64,000 bases of DNA. Source: Albugo candida. Lineage: Eukaryota; Oomycota; Peronosporomycetes; Albuginales. Position 1 is the stretch's first letter, and each line of letters begins with the position of its first letter. Below, in pieces: positions 23,482 to 34,848 of the stretch. Both the position numbers and the translations under genes were made by a program. Under the pieces are notes generated by a model. That model made no database searches, was not told the DNA's origin, and saw nothing but the letters and a program-made list of their open reading frames with translations. Where the stretch lies: the NCBI GenBank assembly GCA_040437565.1, contig JBDOQK010000067.1, forward strand, positions 1 to 64,000. Direction: 5' to 3'.

Positions 23482-25453
23482 TGTTTCTGCGACGCTCGTG
23501 GCCGATTACATTGCCATAACCCGACTGAATCTCTCGATATAGTCGGAATTACACCCAAGCTCCAGGTTTCTCACTGAATTGTCCCGTGACCTGTATAGTA
23601 TATTTTATTGCCTTCCTCAGTGTTATTCCTTCCTTATCGTCCTCGTCACAGGTAGTCTTGACAGTATCGAATCGATGGAGATGCAAATCAACGTTTTTGC
23701 CACATTTTAGTTGTCGGCTATTTGACAATGCTTTAGTTCACTTTGCGGAAATTCTTAATTGTTTGAGGCATGCACGCCATGAAAGACTGCATTTCATATA
23801 CATATTGTCAACTAAATAATCGACTAACAGATTAAAGCTCATCGCATCATGCGTATCAGCGTGCTCTATCTGACGAGTCTTGATACTACTCCATTTCCTT
23901 ACTGATGACGAGAAAACTAATCTCCAAGACATATTGCACAGGTAAATACTGCTTGATGTTCGGCTTCGAGGTACCAAAAGCTTAAACATCAGCCATTTAT
24001 ATGACGAAAGACACTTTTGGATCAAGAAAGCCTTCTGCAATCACACGAATGTATAGCACACAAGCTTGGGCCAAGTTTTGTTAGCGCTTTTCTCGATATT
24101 CGTTTTACATTTCTTTCCATAGATACGTCTCTATGAGCATCAAAAAATGAAAAAGATCTGATTCTCGTAGTGGAGGCTTTGGCATCACCTGTGCGAGATA
24201 CCGGATGCCCTCGTTTTTTAAGTGTATAATTCAGGTTCAGTCCGCTCAGAGCCTTAGTTGTTACTGTTCAAAGATTGTCAGTGTGAACGGAGTAGTTCAC
24301 CTATCGTATTGATGCTTCACCACGTCAGGGTGTCTCTAAAATATTCGCGCTATCTCAACACACGAAAAAATTGCCGCTTTCATCAGTGAAATCCACTCCT
24401 TCATGATTTATCTGTATGATATTTGTGAGTTGAGAGGCTTTGGTGTGAGCTCATACCGCAGGGACGAAAAATGTATCCTTGATCATCGTTGGTGATATAA
24501 TGTCGTCAAGTAATCGGTTGGCTTCTGCATAGTCTCCGATACAAGCAATCGATGATATACTTCGAAGGACTAACACGACGCGAAAAAAACTCTTCCATAG
24601 TGTGTTTTATTTCCTACTTTTATGATATTCCCTTTATTACTATGAGAAAAGGAAGTGCATTTATCGCTACAATTTGCTCAAGAATCGTTCAATTCTGACG
24701 ATTATGTGCAAGCAAAGTGATCACATTATACGATCCATTCTGTAGCCGCAAAGTTTGGCATATATCTGAAAAGCTCGCTGCGACATTTTGCAATGATCGT
24801 TTCTGATAGAACTGTCATAGACGACAAATTTCCATGCCATATATAGTGAGCATGCTGATTGATTAGGACCGTTGATCTAAAAGGAAAAGAACACAATATT
24901 CTTATCTAGCCGTTTTGAGAGGTGGAAGGTGAATGTGCATGCCGTCCAATCCTTACAAGGCATCAACACAATACATTACACCAAATGTGATCCTATGTAC
25001 CACCCCATCAATACATCATCGCTTGCGCGAAACTAGCCAGTACGATCAAGAACGTTCTATCACTATTTGTTACGTCATCAATCGCGCAAGAAGGACTAGG
25101 TAGAAACGTCATTGCTAGCCCATTTTCCAGACGGTAAGCATTAGTATCAACGGAACTCTAGATTACCTATATGTCAACTACACTAGAACGAATTCTCAAC
25201 GTATAATGTAGGACCAAATCCGTATTACTACAATTGAACGAAAGATACGTTGGAATCGTGCCACTTATCGTAATCATTTGCTAATGCGTCAGTCAGCCGC
25301 GTATTTCGTCGGTGGACGGAGGAACAATGACGTCAGCCAGTGAGCAATGAGTGGTTGACGTGTCGCTATCCAAAAGTTGCAGTGCGTAGTCTCCGTAGGC
25401 TCTGAAATAGGGAATCACTATTCAATTTGCTTCACTTTGAAAACACGTCCACG

Positions 25454-25860
25454 ATGTCCACTTGCAAGTCAATTCGCAAAGCCCTGTTGATGCTCTTTCT
25501 CCTACTTTTGACAATATGTGAGGACTATACGACCTCAGCGGCTGGCAACAACAACAAAAACGACTCCGTGAAGGAAAAGAGTCGAAAGGTATGTTTAAAA
25601 AGTTTTTCAGTAATTTTTTTGGATCCAAACGCTCAAAGAGCAAAGATGTGGAAGGAGAAGCGGAGGGGAACAACCTAAACAGTGTAATAACATCGCATGA
25701 AAAACGCATCAAACGTAACAGGAATAATTTTGAACGTGCTGAGCGAAAAAGAAAAAACGAACAAGCACAATTCAACAGGATTCCAAAGAATGATCCGGTG
25801 GAGTTTCATTCACAAGAATATACGGATGTATTGGTAGATCGCAACTTTCCACGAATTTAA
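25454..25860 (+). CDS. secreted protein with basic C-terminal part (reading frame split)
   Basis: ATG at 25454 opens a 45-residue segment with a strong signal peptide (hydrophobic ALLMLFLLLLTICEDYTTSA). The rest of the likely protein lies in another frame of the same strand and ends at 25860. It is very basic and contains FKKFFSNFFGSKRSKSK, then a Lys/Arg/Asn-rich tail. Either a very short intron, an assembly error or a real break separates the two parts; I cannot tell which. The signal peptide closely matches that of the neighbour at 26435 (LLLT-ICED-TTSA), while the mature parts differ. No RxLR motif is seen. It is a candidate secreted effector of unknown function. Confidence 0.6.
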
Positions 25861-26434
25861 GGCGTCTCAGCAATCTTACGTCACGCCTGCTCGACTCCAA
25901 GCACATAGCTCGCTGCTAAAATCAATTGATGACAATCATCCTTTGAGCTTCAATCCCTTCATAGCAATTGCAGCTTAGTCATATAGCGACACATCCCTTT
26001 GTAGCCAAGCACACAAGCACATAGGTAAACCTTGCCAGCTGTCAGTCAATACAATAGACTCTGACGCTGTGCTTGAACAGAGTACGAGGTGTCTTGCTGA
26101 TACGTGGCCTGCTGCATACTTTTTCATACTGAAACGGCCATTCTTTGCAATAAGGCGACACGTAAAACAGCTGTTGCTAATTGTCTCATCTGACGTAACG
26201 AGTACGAAGAATTCAAGCTCAGCTGACGTGTCCGTTCAATGCCACGTATGCATTCCCCCGTCATACGTCATTGAATAGCGTGTCTCTTTGTCACATATTA
26301 GTTGGAGTGAGGATCGATGACTTGGAAGCGACACTATCGACGTGGTGGATAGAGTGGTTATACCTACGCATGCTGCGAGAGGTTTCCACACTTTCATTTA
26401 ACAATTCTCTTTGCATTGATTGCAGGTCCCAACC
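25861..26434. other. intergenic region between the two secreted genes
   Basis: About 570 bases with no supported gene. A pyrimidine-rich stretch ending tgattgcag just before the ATG at 26435 could be a 3' splice site of a 5' UTR intron. Confidence 0.45.
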
Positions 26435-26839
26435 ATGTCAGCTATCACCATACTACAGCGCACATTAATACGCAGAGGAGTGTTGGTGCTATGTCTCCTA
26501 CTTACAACGATATGCGAGGACCATACGACTTCAGCATTTCGATTTCCAGGATTTCGGCAAAATTTCGGTGGGTTCCCTGGTTTTAGAGGATTCAAAATGC
26601 CTTCTTTGTCAAAGAATTTCGGGCGGAATCCAAGTGGAGTACAGATGAAAAAAGATCTTATTGCAGAACAGCAAAAACTAGGAAAGAAATCTCAAAAAGG
26701 GAGAGATGAATGGGATAAGAGAAAGAAAACAGTATATGGATCGGATAATGTACCGCCACCTCCTAGTCTAAAGAAGCCAACGCTTAGTCGTGATTTGCCA
26801 CCACCTCGTCGTCGTTCACCGATCCCACCGCGTGAGTAA
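26435..26839 (+). CDS. secreted Phe/Gly- then Pro/Arg-rich protein
   Basis: 134 residues from the ATG at 26435. The N-terminus is a signal peptide (VLVLCLLLTTICEDHTTSA). The mature part starts with a Phe-Gly-rich stretch (FRFPGFRQNFGGFPGFRGF), then a charged middle (KKSQKGRDEWDKRKK) and a Pro/Arg-rich end (PPPRRRSPIPPRE). No RxLR, CRN or enzyme motif is visible. The signal peptide is nearly the same as in the gene about 1 kb upstream, whose mature part is unlike it, which is a common pattern for fast-evolving effectors. An upstream ATG at 26420 is not in a better context, and I chose 26435 because the signal peptide starts there. Confidence 0.7.
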   Translation: MSAITILQRTLIRRGVLVLCLLLTTICEDHTTSAFRFPGFRQNFGGFPGFRGFKMPSLSKNFGRNPSGVQMKKDLIAEQQKLGKKSQKGRDEWDKRKKTVYGSDNVPPPPSLKKPTLSRDLPPPRRRSPIPPRE

Positions 26840-27075
26840 TGACATCAGTCTATACACCCGTATGGCCTTGCATTATTTTCTTTGCGCTGATTATAATTCA
26901 TGATATAATACAAGCCTTCTCTCCGCTTGAATTCGCTGTGATTTTGAAGCATTACGCGCCACGTAAAAGCATTTGATTCTATTCCTTTCATGCAAGATGA
27001 TTGGCTGATTAGACTGTAGCAGCCATTTCATTGGGTAATAACGACTTTGCAACTTGCTGGCGACAGGCAAACGCA

Positions 27076-28326
27076 ATGACATCCAAATTGCTGGCAGAAG
27101 TCTATCGATTGCATCACATTCCATTGCCTCCCATCACACTCGAAACACTGCTCCAACGAGGTCCTCTACGTCCTCCTGCTGTGAGGATAATCGACTGGCA
27201 GCAGAACGAACGAAAGTACGAGGAATGGAAAGGTACGTGGCATGTGTAAAATGACGCAAACTCTTCTAATTCACACGCAATTTCAGTGGAAAACGCACCA
27301 GCAATCTTACAAAGCGCTCAACGTTTGCATCGTGAGGTGCCAATCCGCTTAGCACGTCGAATTGTGGAACTTGAGAATTTGCCTTTGGAATTATTAGCAA
27401 TGCCAAATGTTGGGAAAATTCGAAGTCATATGCTGACGAGTTTTGAGAAAATGATACAAAGCGATGAAATACGTACGTTGGAGGACGAAGCGACGTTTAT
27501 GGAAATGCATCGTCGCATTCGCAGAGATCATCGCACAGTACACGCGGATTTAGCAGCCGCAGTGCAGGCGATGGAGAAGGATCCTTGCCCGAGTGATATT
27601 TTGGACGAGTTTTATGACTCGCGCATTGGAATACGAATGTTATTGGATCAGCATGTTGCATCCACAAAACCCGTTCTCGGCTATTCTGGACTCGTTGCGG
27701 ACTCATGCGGTCCTTTAAAGATCGCAGAGGATCTCATCGATCGAGTGACACCGTTGTGGAGATCTCAACTTGCTTCCGTACATCCCAACAACCGCGGTGA
27801 GCCGAACAAGCATTTAATTCTACCGGAAATCAAATTACTTGGAGACAAACACGCGACGTATCGATACATTCCGCAGCATATTGAGATCATTTTATTAGAA
27901 GTGGTCAAAAACGCCGTTATGAACAGTATGAATGCTTGGACAAAATCGTCCAATTTGCAGAAACTCTCAACACCTCCGCCGGTGGAAATACAATTTGCGG
28001 GAGGAAAACATGCGATTTGTATCAAAGTGTCCGATACAGGCGGAGGAATGACACGCGAAGAAGCCAATGCATTGCTTTCCTACAATCGACCGAAAGCGAC
28101 GCATATCGCACTAAAGTCTCGGGATCATATCCATCAATACGATCCAGTAGCGGCAGATTTGGAGCATCGAGCGTCCGGTCTAGCATTCTTTGAGTCGTTT
28201 GGACTGCGTGTGGCTTCACGATATGCACGTTATTTCGGCGGTGCATTGACGTTCATGCCGATGGAGAAATGGGGCGTAGATGCGTACATTTACTTAAACT
28301 GCTTGCACCAAGCTTCCAAGGTTTGA
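27076..28326 (+). CDS. mitochondrial PDK/BCKDK-family protein kinase
   Basis: Two exons, 27076-27232 and 27287-28326, with a 54-nt GT-AG intron (branch-like cttctaat), give 398 residues. The family phosphorylates the E1 subunit of pyruvate or branched-chain 2-oxoacid dehydrogenase in the mitochondrial matrix. Visible: the N-terminal helical-bundle text (REVPIRLARRIVELENLP), DEFYDSRIGIRMLLDQH, the N-box EVVKNAVMNSMNAW (about residue 257) and G1 box VSDTGGGMTREEA. The G2 lid, normally GxGxGLP, reads FFESFGLRVASRYARYF, so the first lid glycines and the proline are lost. ATP binding may be altered. Its 3' end lies 51 bases from that of the convergent BMS1 gene. Choice between PDK and BCKDK is open. 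Confidence 0.9.
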
Positions 28327-28377
28327 TACATAGATTCCTACCTCCAAAAAAGGTAGATTTTGTGCATTTTATCGATT

Positions 28378-31300
28378 CTATTCTCTTGCTTTCTGACGTG
28401 CTTGTTGTTTGCCCTGGGCGCGGTATCGCTGACGCTTCTCTTCGCGATGGACCGAGTCAAATTTCGCTTCTTCGCGGGCTTTTCGTTTCAGACTCAATGC
28501 AATCCGCTGACTCTGTTGCGACTTTCGTGTCGCTATTCGATCGCGTTTGACGACTTTCACCTGTTGCATGAACGCTACTTTCTTCTTCTCATCGGGCTCC
28601 AGTACCACAGCGCGTTTGGAAAGATACGATTGTTTGGATTTCTTCTTGTCCACACTGGGCTTACTGGCAAACGGAAGATTCGCTTGGAGCTTTCTTGGGA
28701 TATTCAAAGCTGCAAATTTGCGTTCGGTGCGCTGAATCGGTTTGTAAAGTGAGTCTTTTTTGACGGGAACTTTGATTTTTTCAGCTTTTCGAATATCAAA
28801 TGTCGTCTTCATCAGTGAGACTGCTTCCTCCTTTGACAGCAACGAAGTGACGGGATTATAAAAGCGTTTTGGCTCGACAGGGACCCACGTCCGACAAAAC
28901 ACAATATCGCTCTTAAGGATTTTATCTTCGAAAGTCGCTCGAAAATCGCCTTTGGATCCTTGAATTGCTTTCTTCACACGACCTCGAATGCCAGAGACTG
29001 TCCGGATACTGGCACCTTGGAACTTTGCGACTTCCAGCTCGGAATTGAACATTCCTTTGATGAAAGCAGTGTGTTTGTGGATTTCAGATGGCATTCCAAT
29101 AAGTTTGAGTTTCTTGACAACGTGAAAGGTGTGATTGACTTCGAGGACGACGCCGGTGCCACTGACACGAAATCCATCAAATGTGCTCGATAAGCGTTGA
29201 AAGGCAATGACGCCAGTGTTTGGCGGTGTCACGGGGCCGTAGATGGTCGCACAGCAATGCATGTGTTCGGGCGTGTATTTGAGGTAGCGATGTCGTTCAT
29301 TTTGATCCTCAATCGAATAGATCGGCAAACTTTGAAAACGACGCCAACCGATGGAAAAGACTAATGGATCGTTCGTTTTAAGGATTTTCGAATGCCATCG
29401 ATGCTTTTTGAATCGCATTCGTACAAGTCCGAGATTCTGCTCGCCATTGGGAAGACCTCCGACGATAATTGGATTCTCAGGATTATGAAATGTGATGAAT
29501 TCCGATGGAACGCCTGATATTTCGATACGAGCGTATAAACCATTTCGAAACCCTTCCAATTGTAAACGCATTGCTTCTCCTTCCTCACCAAATTCCTCAG
29601 CTGTTCGTAAAGCGTGCTCTTCACGAAGATGTTTAGCTTCCTGTATGAGTTGCTTCATTTCGGGATCGCTTTCCTCTTCCGCATCTTGAGGGTCTTCTTG
29701 ATCTGTTGTAGCGAATTTCTTTGCTTTTTCTTCACGCATCATTTCGCGTACTTGTTGGTCTGTTTTCACATTCAAAGCACAAGTCGTCATTTCGTCTTTA
29801 TCGGTTGTATGATCGCCACACTCTAAATCTTGGAAATCGCCGTAAGCCTCGTTATCATCCAGACACTCTTCATCTAGCTCGTTCGATGAATTGCGCTTCC
29901 AGTTGCCGGTCACAAATCGATTGCGAATGCTCTGCAACTTCTCTAAAGTCGTCCAGTCCTGAATCTCTGTTTTATCGTACGACGTTTTGGCGCAATCGAT
30001 CGCATCCCAAAACTCGGAATCGCATTTCTCCAATGGACCTTTGCGTTTAACGCGAAAAAAATCATCGTCTGGTTCTATTATCTCTGTATGGCTCTGTTCC
30101 TTCGGCACTTTGGAGTCTCCGTATACGATTTCCATCAAATTCAGTTCCGATCGACTTTCCAGAAAGTGTGTGGCTGCACGTTTCGCCATTCCTTCTTTCC
30201 AACGCACATGTGATTCTTCCTGTGTGATTTCTTCTTCCTCCTCTTCATCGTCTTCTTCCTCGTCTTCTTCTTCGGACGAACTCTGATCGCCTTGAGCCAT
30301 TTCCGTGTCAAAAACCGCCTGACGTCGAATTCGACCCGAGACTTTGTCATGCACAATGGTTTCTACGGGCATTTTAATCCCATTCTGTGTGACATTGGAT
30401 GCATCATTTTCATCGGAATCAGACCCACTTTCATCATCCGTGCTATCTCCACTCATTTCAGCCGTCACTTGATCGGATCGAATTGGAATGGCTCCTTTGA
30501 ATATCGGAAGACTTGACACACCCAATCGTTCATCGAGCCCCGTTTGGATTTTCTGTAAATTTTGCATCATTTCAATTCCTTCATTTTTGTGCTCATCTTT
30601 GACGACAGCGTCTTCAGTGCCATCGTCGACAATGTCGTCACTTGGATCGGTGTAATTTAGTCGACTCAAATTGATATACATGGCGTCTTTGTCATATACA
30701 ACATTCCCGACATCGGCCATTGGAGCGTACAAAACAACATCTTTTTGGCTCAAGTGTTTTTTCTGACTCGTATCGCTTTGAGACGGAAGAGGACACGGAT
30801 CTCGTAATGCGATCACATTATCCATGAAAAAGTCACCAACGCCAGCAATGTGAATCATCATATCAGGCTTGAGGTGGGAGCCCCGAAGGTAGCCATACAG
30901 ACTGATTTTTCGATCGACAAGCGGATTCCGTTGGATTTCATCGGGATGCGTGAGGTCTTCAAAGCGGTCGACCAGCATGAATGGATGTGCGGATCGCCAC
31001 GTAAGCGGTCGAAATTTCATCCTGGCAATGTATAACGCAAGATTGTTGATCTCGCTTTTGGGGTACTTGTTACCATAAAGACCTGAAAAATAAAATAATT
31101 TGGCGCCCTGATAAATTTCCGTCCAAAATCTGTTTTTCAGTCGTTTTTTCGTCGTACGAAGTGTTTTATTTTTCTTAAATGTGTCCAAATTGGTCAGAAT
31201 TCCCATAACTTTAGGGAACCCGACAGTTTGGAGAATGTTGAGAAATTCAAATGTTTCCATTTCAAAGCCAAAACTGGCGTCAATCATTAATAAAACGAGA

Positions 31301-31815
31301 TCAGCGACTTTGGCGACATCGATCGCTCCATTCAAATCATTGGGACATTCCACCAAAGTGATTCTTCGACCCTTTCCAGTTATCATTGTGATGGGGCCTT
31401 TGACTTGATTGATGTTCTGTCGAGTATATCGCTTCACCAGTGACTGTGATAGCAACACAAGTCAGTCGATTGTATAGAGAAAAGCTCAAGGGTGGAGGTC
31501 AAGTACCCGGATCAGAGTCGATTTGCCGCTCTTTGGTGGACCCATAACCACGACCGATACAGGTGGAGTGACATTGACAGCGGTTGTCTTTTGCAATGGA
31601 ACGTATTCTTTACGATGAGAGCGATCGAGATTACGCTGAATGGTTTTTCTCGCACGTCCATTCTTCGAGACACCGAATGCCTTTGGGTTTTTACGTATTT
31701 GGGAGTCGGATGCGTTTTCTTTCTGCTTTTCAAATGCCTTACGCTGTTGTTTGTTGACCTTTGCGCCGGATTTCGACTTGCGATGGTCTTTTTTTCGCGG
31801 ATTAAGCGGATCCAT
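28378..31815 (-). CDS. BMS1: ribosome biogenesis GTPase BMS1
   Basis: Two exons, 31815-31507 and 31443-28378, separated by a 63-nt GT-AG intron that falls just after the P-loop; the product has 1124 residues (yeast and human Bms1 are 1183 and 1282). Bms1 is a nucleolar GTPase of the small-subunit processome that drives 40S pre-ribosome assembly with Rcl1. Visible: N-terminal basic start ([19 protein letters not shown]), P-loop [12 protein letters not shown], the family signature [22 protein letters not shown] text (here [19 protein letters not shown]), the AARP2CN region, a long acidic run ([15 protein letters not shown]), the RIBIOP_C domain, and a basic C-terminal tail. The splice joins STLIR to SLVKRYTRQ exactly as in homologues. 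Confidence 0.96.
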
Positions 31816-32012
31816 TAATGTCGATAATGAATGGAGCAAAGGCAGGAAGGGAGGGTATCAGCGAATTTGTATACTTTAATCAAGTAAAAAGGTTCAACTA
31901 TATATTTATTCGAGTAAAGCAAGAAATAAAATATATTGAAAATAGTATCAAATGTGCTAAGAATAACACGTCATTGGAAGCAGAGCCTGAGCCTTTACGC
32001 GGGATTGTTGGA

Positions 32013-32843
32013 TCATGGTGCCGTTGGGAGTTTAGAGCCCGAGAATTGTGTGGTAGCGTCAGAACCACGGAAATTTGAGGGTTTACTTGATGGATCATAA
32101 AAGTTACGAGATTTACTCGATGGATCATATAAATTGCTCGGCGGCATTCCTTGACCATTAGATCCTCCAGAAGGAGCGTAATATGATTCAGGCGAGTAAA
32201 GTTGGGGTGTTCCTTGGTAATTCTGTTGTCCCGAATTATAATATTGTGGGCGCTGCTGGTCGGAAGCGGGGCCTTCCGGTTGCATATACTGGTTGTTATT
32301 TGCCATATACGCGTTTGCTTCAGGACGAGACTGGCTGCCACCTCCCGAGTAGAAATTTGGATTTGATTGTAGACGAGTCGGAGGCTGACCGCCCAATGAA
32401 CTCATGTAGGGGTTTTGTTGTCCTCCAGGCTGGCCACCCAATGAACTCATGTAAAGGTTTTGTTGTCCTCCAGGCTGGCCGCCCAATGAACTCATGTAGG
32501 GGTTTTGCTGTACTCCAGGCTGGCCGCCCAATGAACTCATGTAAAGGTTTTGTTGTCCTCCAGGCTGGCCGCCCAATGAACTCATATAAGGGTTTTGCTG
32601 TACTCCAGGCTGGCCGCCCAATGAATTCATATAGGGGTTTTGCTGTCCTCCAAACTGGCCATTAGGCGATGGTGGTAGTGAAGACGGGTGGCTTCCTTGC
32701 AGAGAGGTTGGCAATCCGCCATTTTGAGAGGAGTATTGAGAGTCTTTGTATTGAGAGGTTGGATTGTACTCATTGGATCCCGTTTCTGCGGTTACACAAT
32801 TTATAGCGAATAGTGTTCCTCCGATCGTGAAAGAGATCCTCAT
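32013..32843 (-). CDS. secreted Gln/Gly/Pro-rich protein with six 15-residue repeats
   Basis: 276 residues, ATG at 32843, signal peptide at the N-terminus (FTIGGTLFAINCVTA). The middle holds six tandem units of 15 residues with consensus GGQPGxQQNxYMSSL (45-bp units at about 32.38-32.66 kb). They alternate between a V-QQNP type and a G-QQNL type, which suggests that a two-unit block was copied. The tail is rich in Ser, Tyr, Gln and Asn (YDPSSKS and similar). No enzyme domain is seen. It may be a wall, surface or extracellular-matrix protein; the function is unknown. Confidence 0.8.
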   Translation of the reverse strand: MRISFTIGGTLFAINCVTAETGSNEYNPTSQYKDSQYSSQNGGLPTSLQGSHPSSLPPSPNGQFGGQQNPYMNSLGGQPGVQQNPYMSSLGGQPGGQQNLYMSSLGGQPGVQQNPYMSSLGGQPGGQQNLYMSSLGGQPGGQQNPYMSSLGGQPPTRLQSNPNFYSGGGSQSRPEANAYMANNNQYMQPEGPASDQQRPQYYNSGQQNYQGTPQLYSPESYYAPSGGSNGQGMPPSNLYDPSSKSRNFYDPSSKPSNFRGSDATTQFSGSKLPTAP

Positions 32844-33465
32844 GCTTGCTTGGTCAAGTTGGTTTCGTTTGTTGTGGTTTGATGTAAATGCTTCGATGGA
32901 AGCAGATAAGTAAGTGAGTTACTGAGAGTACGTCTTGAAAAGCAGTTTTGCAACGTAAGCTGTAGGGTGACCCATACGAGGATACAATGCCACGTAATTC
33001 ACAAGTTTGTGCGTTATGTATGTCGGCTACGATTACTGGGTATATTTTGTTTGGTCGTGACGCGTACCTCCAAATGACGTGTCATTTGACAAGTATACCA
33101 AGCCTTATGTATTACAACACATATAGCAACTAAGTAACCTACCGTAATAAGGAATCCAGGCAGCTAGAATGAATAGATTGGACTCTACGTTGCCAAAAGT
33201 ATAAATTACGTGGGATCAGGCTTAACAGACGGTAGATTACGACTTTGCCTTGCAAGACGTGAGAGTTGCCAAAGTTTCTAAACAGAAAGGCGATGAGCTG
33301 CGTTGAGAAATGAAGTTTGAACGTGATAAGCTTTTATGTGCAATCGTTGCAGCGCGTTTATATGCAGGAACCCAAGCAATCAAACATATAGAAGGAAGAT
33401 AGAGAATATATATTAATCGATGTATACAGTGAGGCATCATGTATACCTTTCAAAAGGGTGATTTA
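32844..33465. other. intergenic region, no gene seen
   Basis: About 620 bases, AT-rich, with only short shadow ORFs; it presumably holds the promoter of the minus-strand repeat protein. Confidence 0.5.
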
Positions 33466-33771
33466 CTAATAGTATGGGGATCCATATTGGCCGATAACAC
33501 TTGGAACGTAGCTGTTGTAAGCGTAGTTATTAGCACCATAGCCGTTATATCCATAGTTATTTACGCCATAGCCTCCGTAGCCATAGTTATTCATGCCATA
33601 CCCACCATAACCATTCACCACAGCTGGGTTATAAACGTATGGGTCAATATATCCGCCAAGACTCCGTCCAACGTTAGAAATGGCTTGGCTGATGGTACCG
33701 GCTTCGGCTCCGGACGCAGTGGGTGCGGAAATGGCAGCGGTGAGTGCGATGATAAGACTTGTTGCTTTCAT
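33466..33771 (-). CDS. small secreted Gly/Tyr/Asn-rich protein
   Basis: 101 residues with ATG at 33771. The signal peptide MKATSLIIALTAAISAPTAS is followed by a short linker and about five imperfect units of GYGxNNYGYxG. It ends QYGSPYY. Such Gly-Tyr repeats occur in structural wall and adhesive proteins, but no family can be named. It shares the small size, signal peptide and glycine bias with the proteins at 32.0-32.8 and 37.6-38.0 kb, all on the minus strand, so the three may form a loose functional cluster. Confidence 0.75.
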   Translation of the reverse strand: MKATSLIIALTAAISAPTASGAEAGTISQAISNVGRSLGGYIDPYVYNPAVVNGYGGYGMNNYGYGGYGVNNYGYNGYGANNYAYNSYVPSVIGQYGSPYY

Positions 33772-34848
33772 GATTGTTCGTTTGAGTATTACTGGAATGG
33801 ACTTGTTTGTTTTAGAGAAAGTTGTGGAATGAACAGACTGATGGCATTTCCTCTTCTTATCTTAAAAAGTAATCAACTTGATTTTTGCAAATAGAACATT
33901 GCAAGTGTTGCACAAGTGCTACTTTATAGTCATTATCTCATACCAAAATCGTTAGGAAATTAATCGTTTGATTGGTAGTAACGTAAAGAATTCCCACATT
34001 TTTGAGTCGATTCTAGGCTCGCTATCAAATCAATAGAAAACAAATCGTTGCACTGTAGTGAAACTCACTCTTACGACTATGTGACATTTGTAAATAAATC
34101 AAGTTGGGTGCCGTGCGACATGAAGCCGCCATAGGTCGTGACTATTCAGAACGTAAACAACACGTTTTGCGAACGTATTATCCATAACTTATACCCTCCT
34201 GAAAGTTATAGTCTTACTAGGATAACTCTATAAATAGTATAGGTTATCTGCATGCTATCTCTTTATTCTGCAACCAATTTTTATCAAGTGTCTTGAGCTC
34301 ACCTTTTGAGCGACAATCACCCACCCGTAACTTGCTACAGTACATAACGTCTATGCTCCATCGCTACTGTACCTGACGCCCTTGTTCCGTTTACGGGCAT
34401 GCTCCAGCTATATTCTCCATCGCTTACTTGCACCCCGGCTGAGTGTCAATTTTCTGTAATCACGTAGTTATATCGACTACTACAAGTAGCATGTGTGCAT
34501 CTTCAGGTTGAGATAAGTACCGAACACCCATTCTTTGCAATTTGCCAGTCACATCCGAATGTAGTGTGTGGCTGCCCGCTCACAGATATAACAGCCTCTT
34601 CTTTCCGTAAAGATGAGCTGTATGAAGTGTCGCATTTGGTGCGATCCGCGTGACCGTGTACGCTACACGTCGACGTAATTATACGAGATAGCTTCTCGCT
34701 GATTGCATCCCGGAGTCAGTCGAATTAAAGCTAACGAATACGCAATCGCGACGTCGCTTGGTACATAACTCGTAAAAATGACTGTGAGACTTGATAACAC
34801 TTCACACGCTATGCTTGATATTTTGACTGTGTCCAGGTCGATATGTCT
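33772..34848. other. intergenic region, no gene seen
   Basis: About 1.1 kb without a supported gene. A short + strand ORF at 34.78-35.01 kb overlaps the 3' end of the HEAT-repeat gene and is a shadow. Confidence 0.55.

Larger units (their letters stand above)
19537..25453. other. long gene-poor stretch
   Basis: Nearly 6 kb with no intact gene that I can support. Protein-like scraps occur: an acidic patch on the + strand near 19.97-20.1 kb (SEDEEIEQHEEFDEW), and an open stretch on the minus strand at 22.99-23.48 kb that changes frame once (starting NSKVTNEVLWQLEILGYFSP). Both look like remains of genes. An AT dinucleotide run lies near 19.85 kb and a run of ten C near 22.71 kb. Confidence 0.5.

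Noticed and set aside
28360-28752. 130-codon + strand ORF
   Set aside because: Antisense shadow of the C-terminal part of BMS1.
32183-32665. 160-codon + strand ORF with repeats
   Set aside because: The repeats are the reverse complement of the 45-bp units of the secreted minus-strand protein, which has a signal peptide and a proper ATG.
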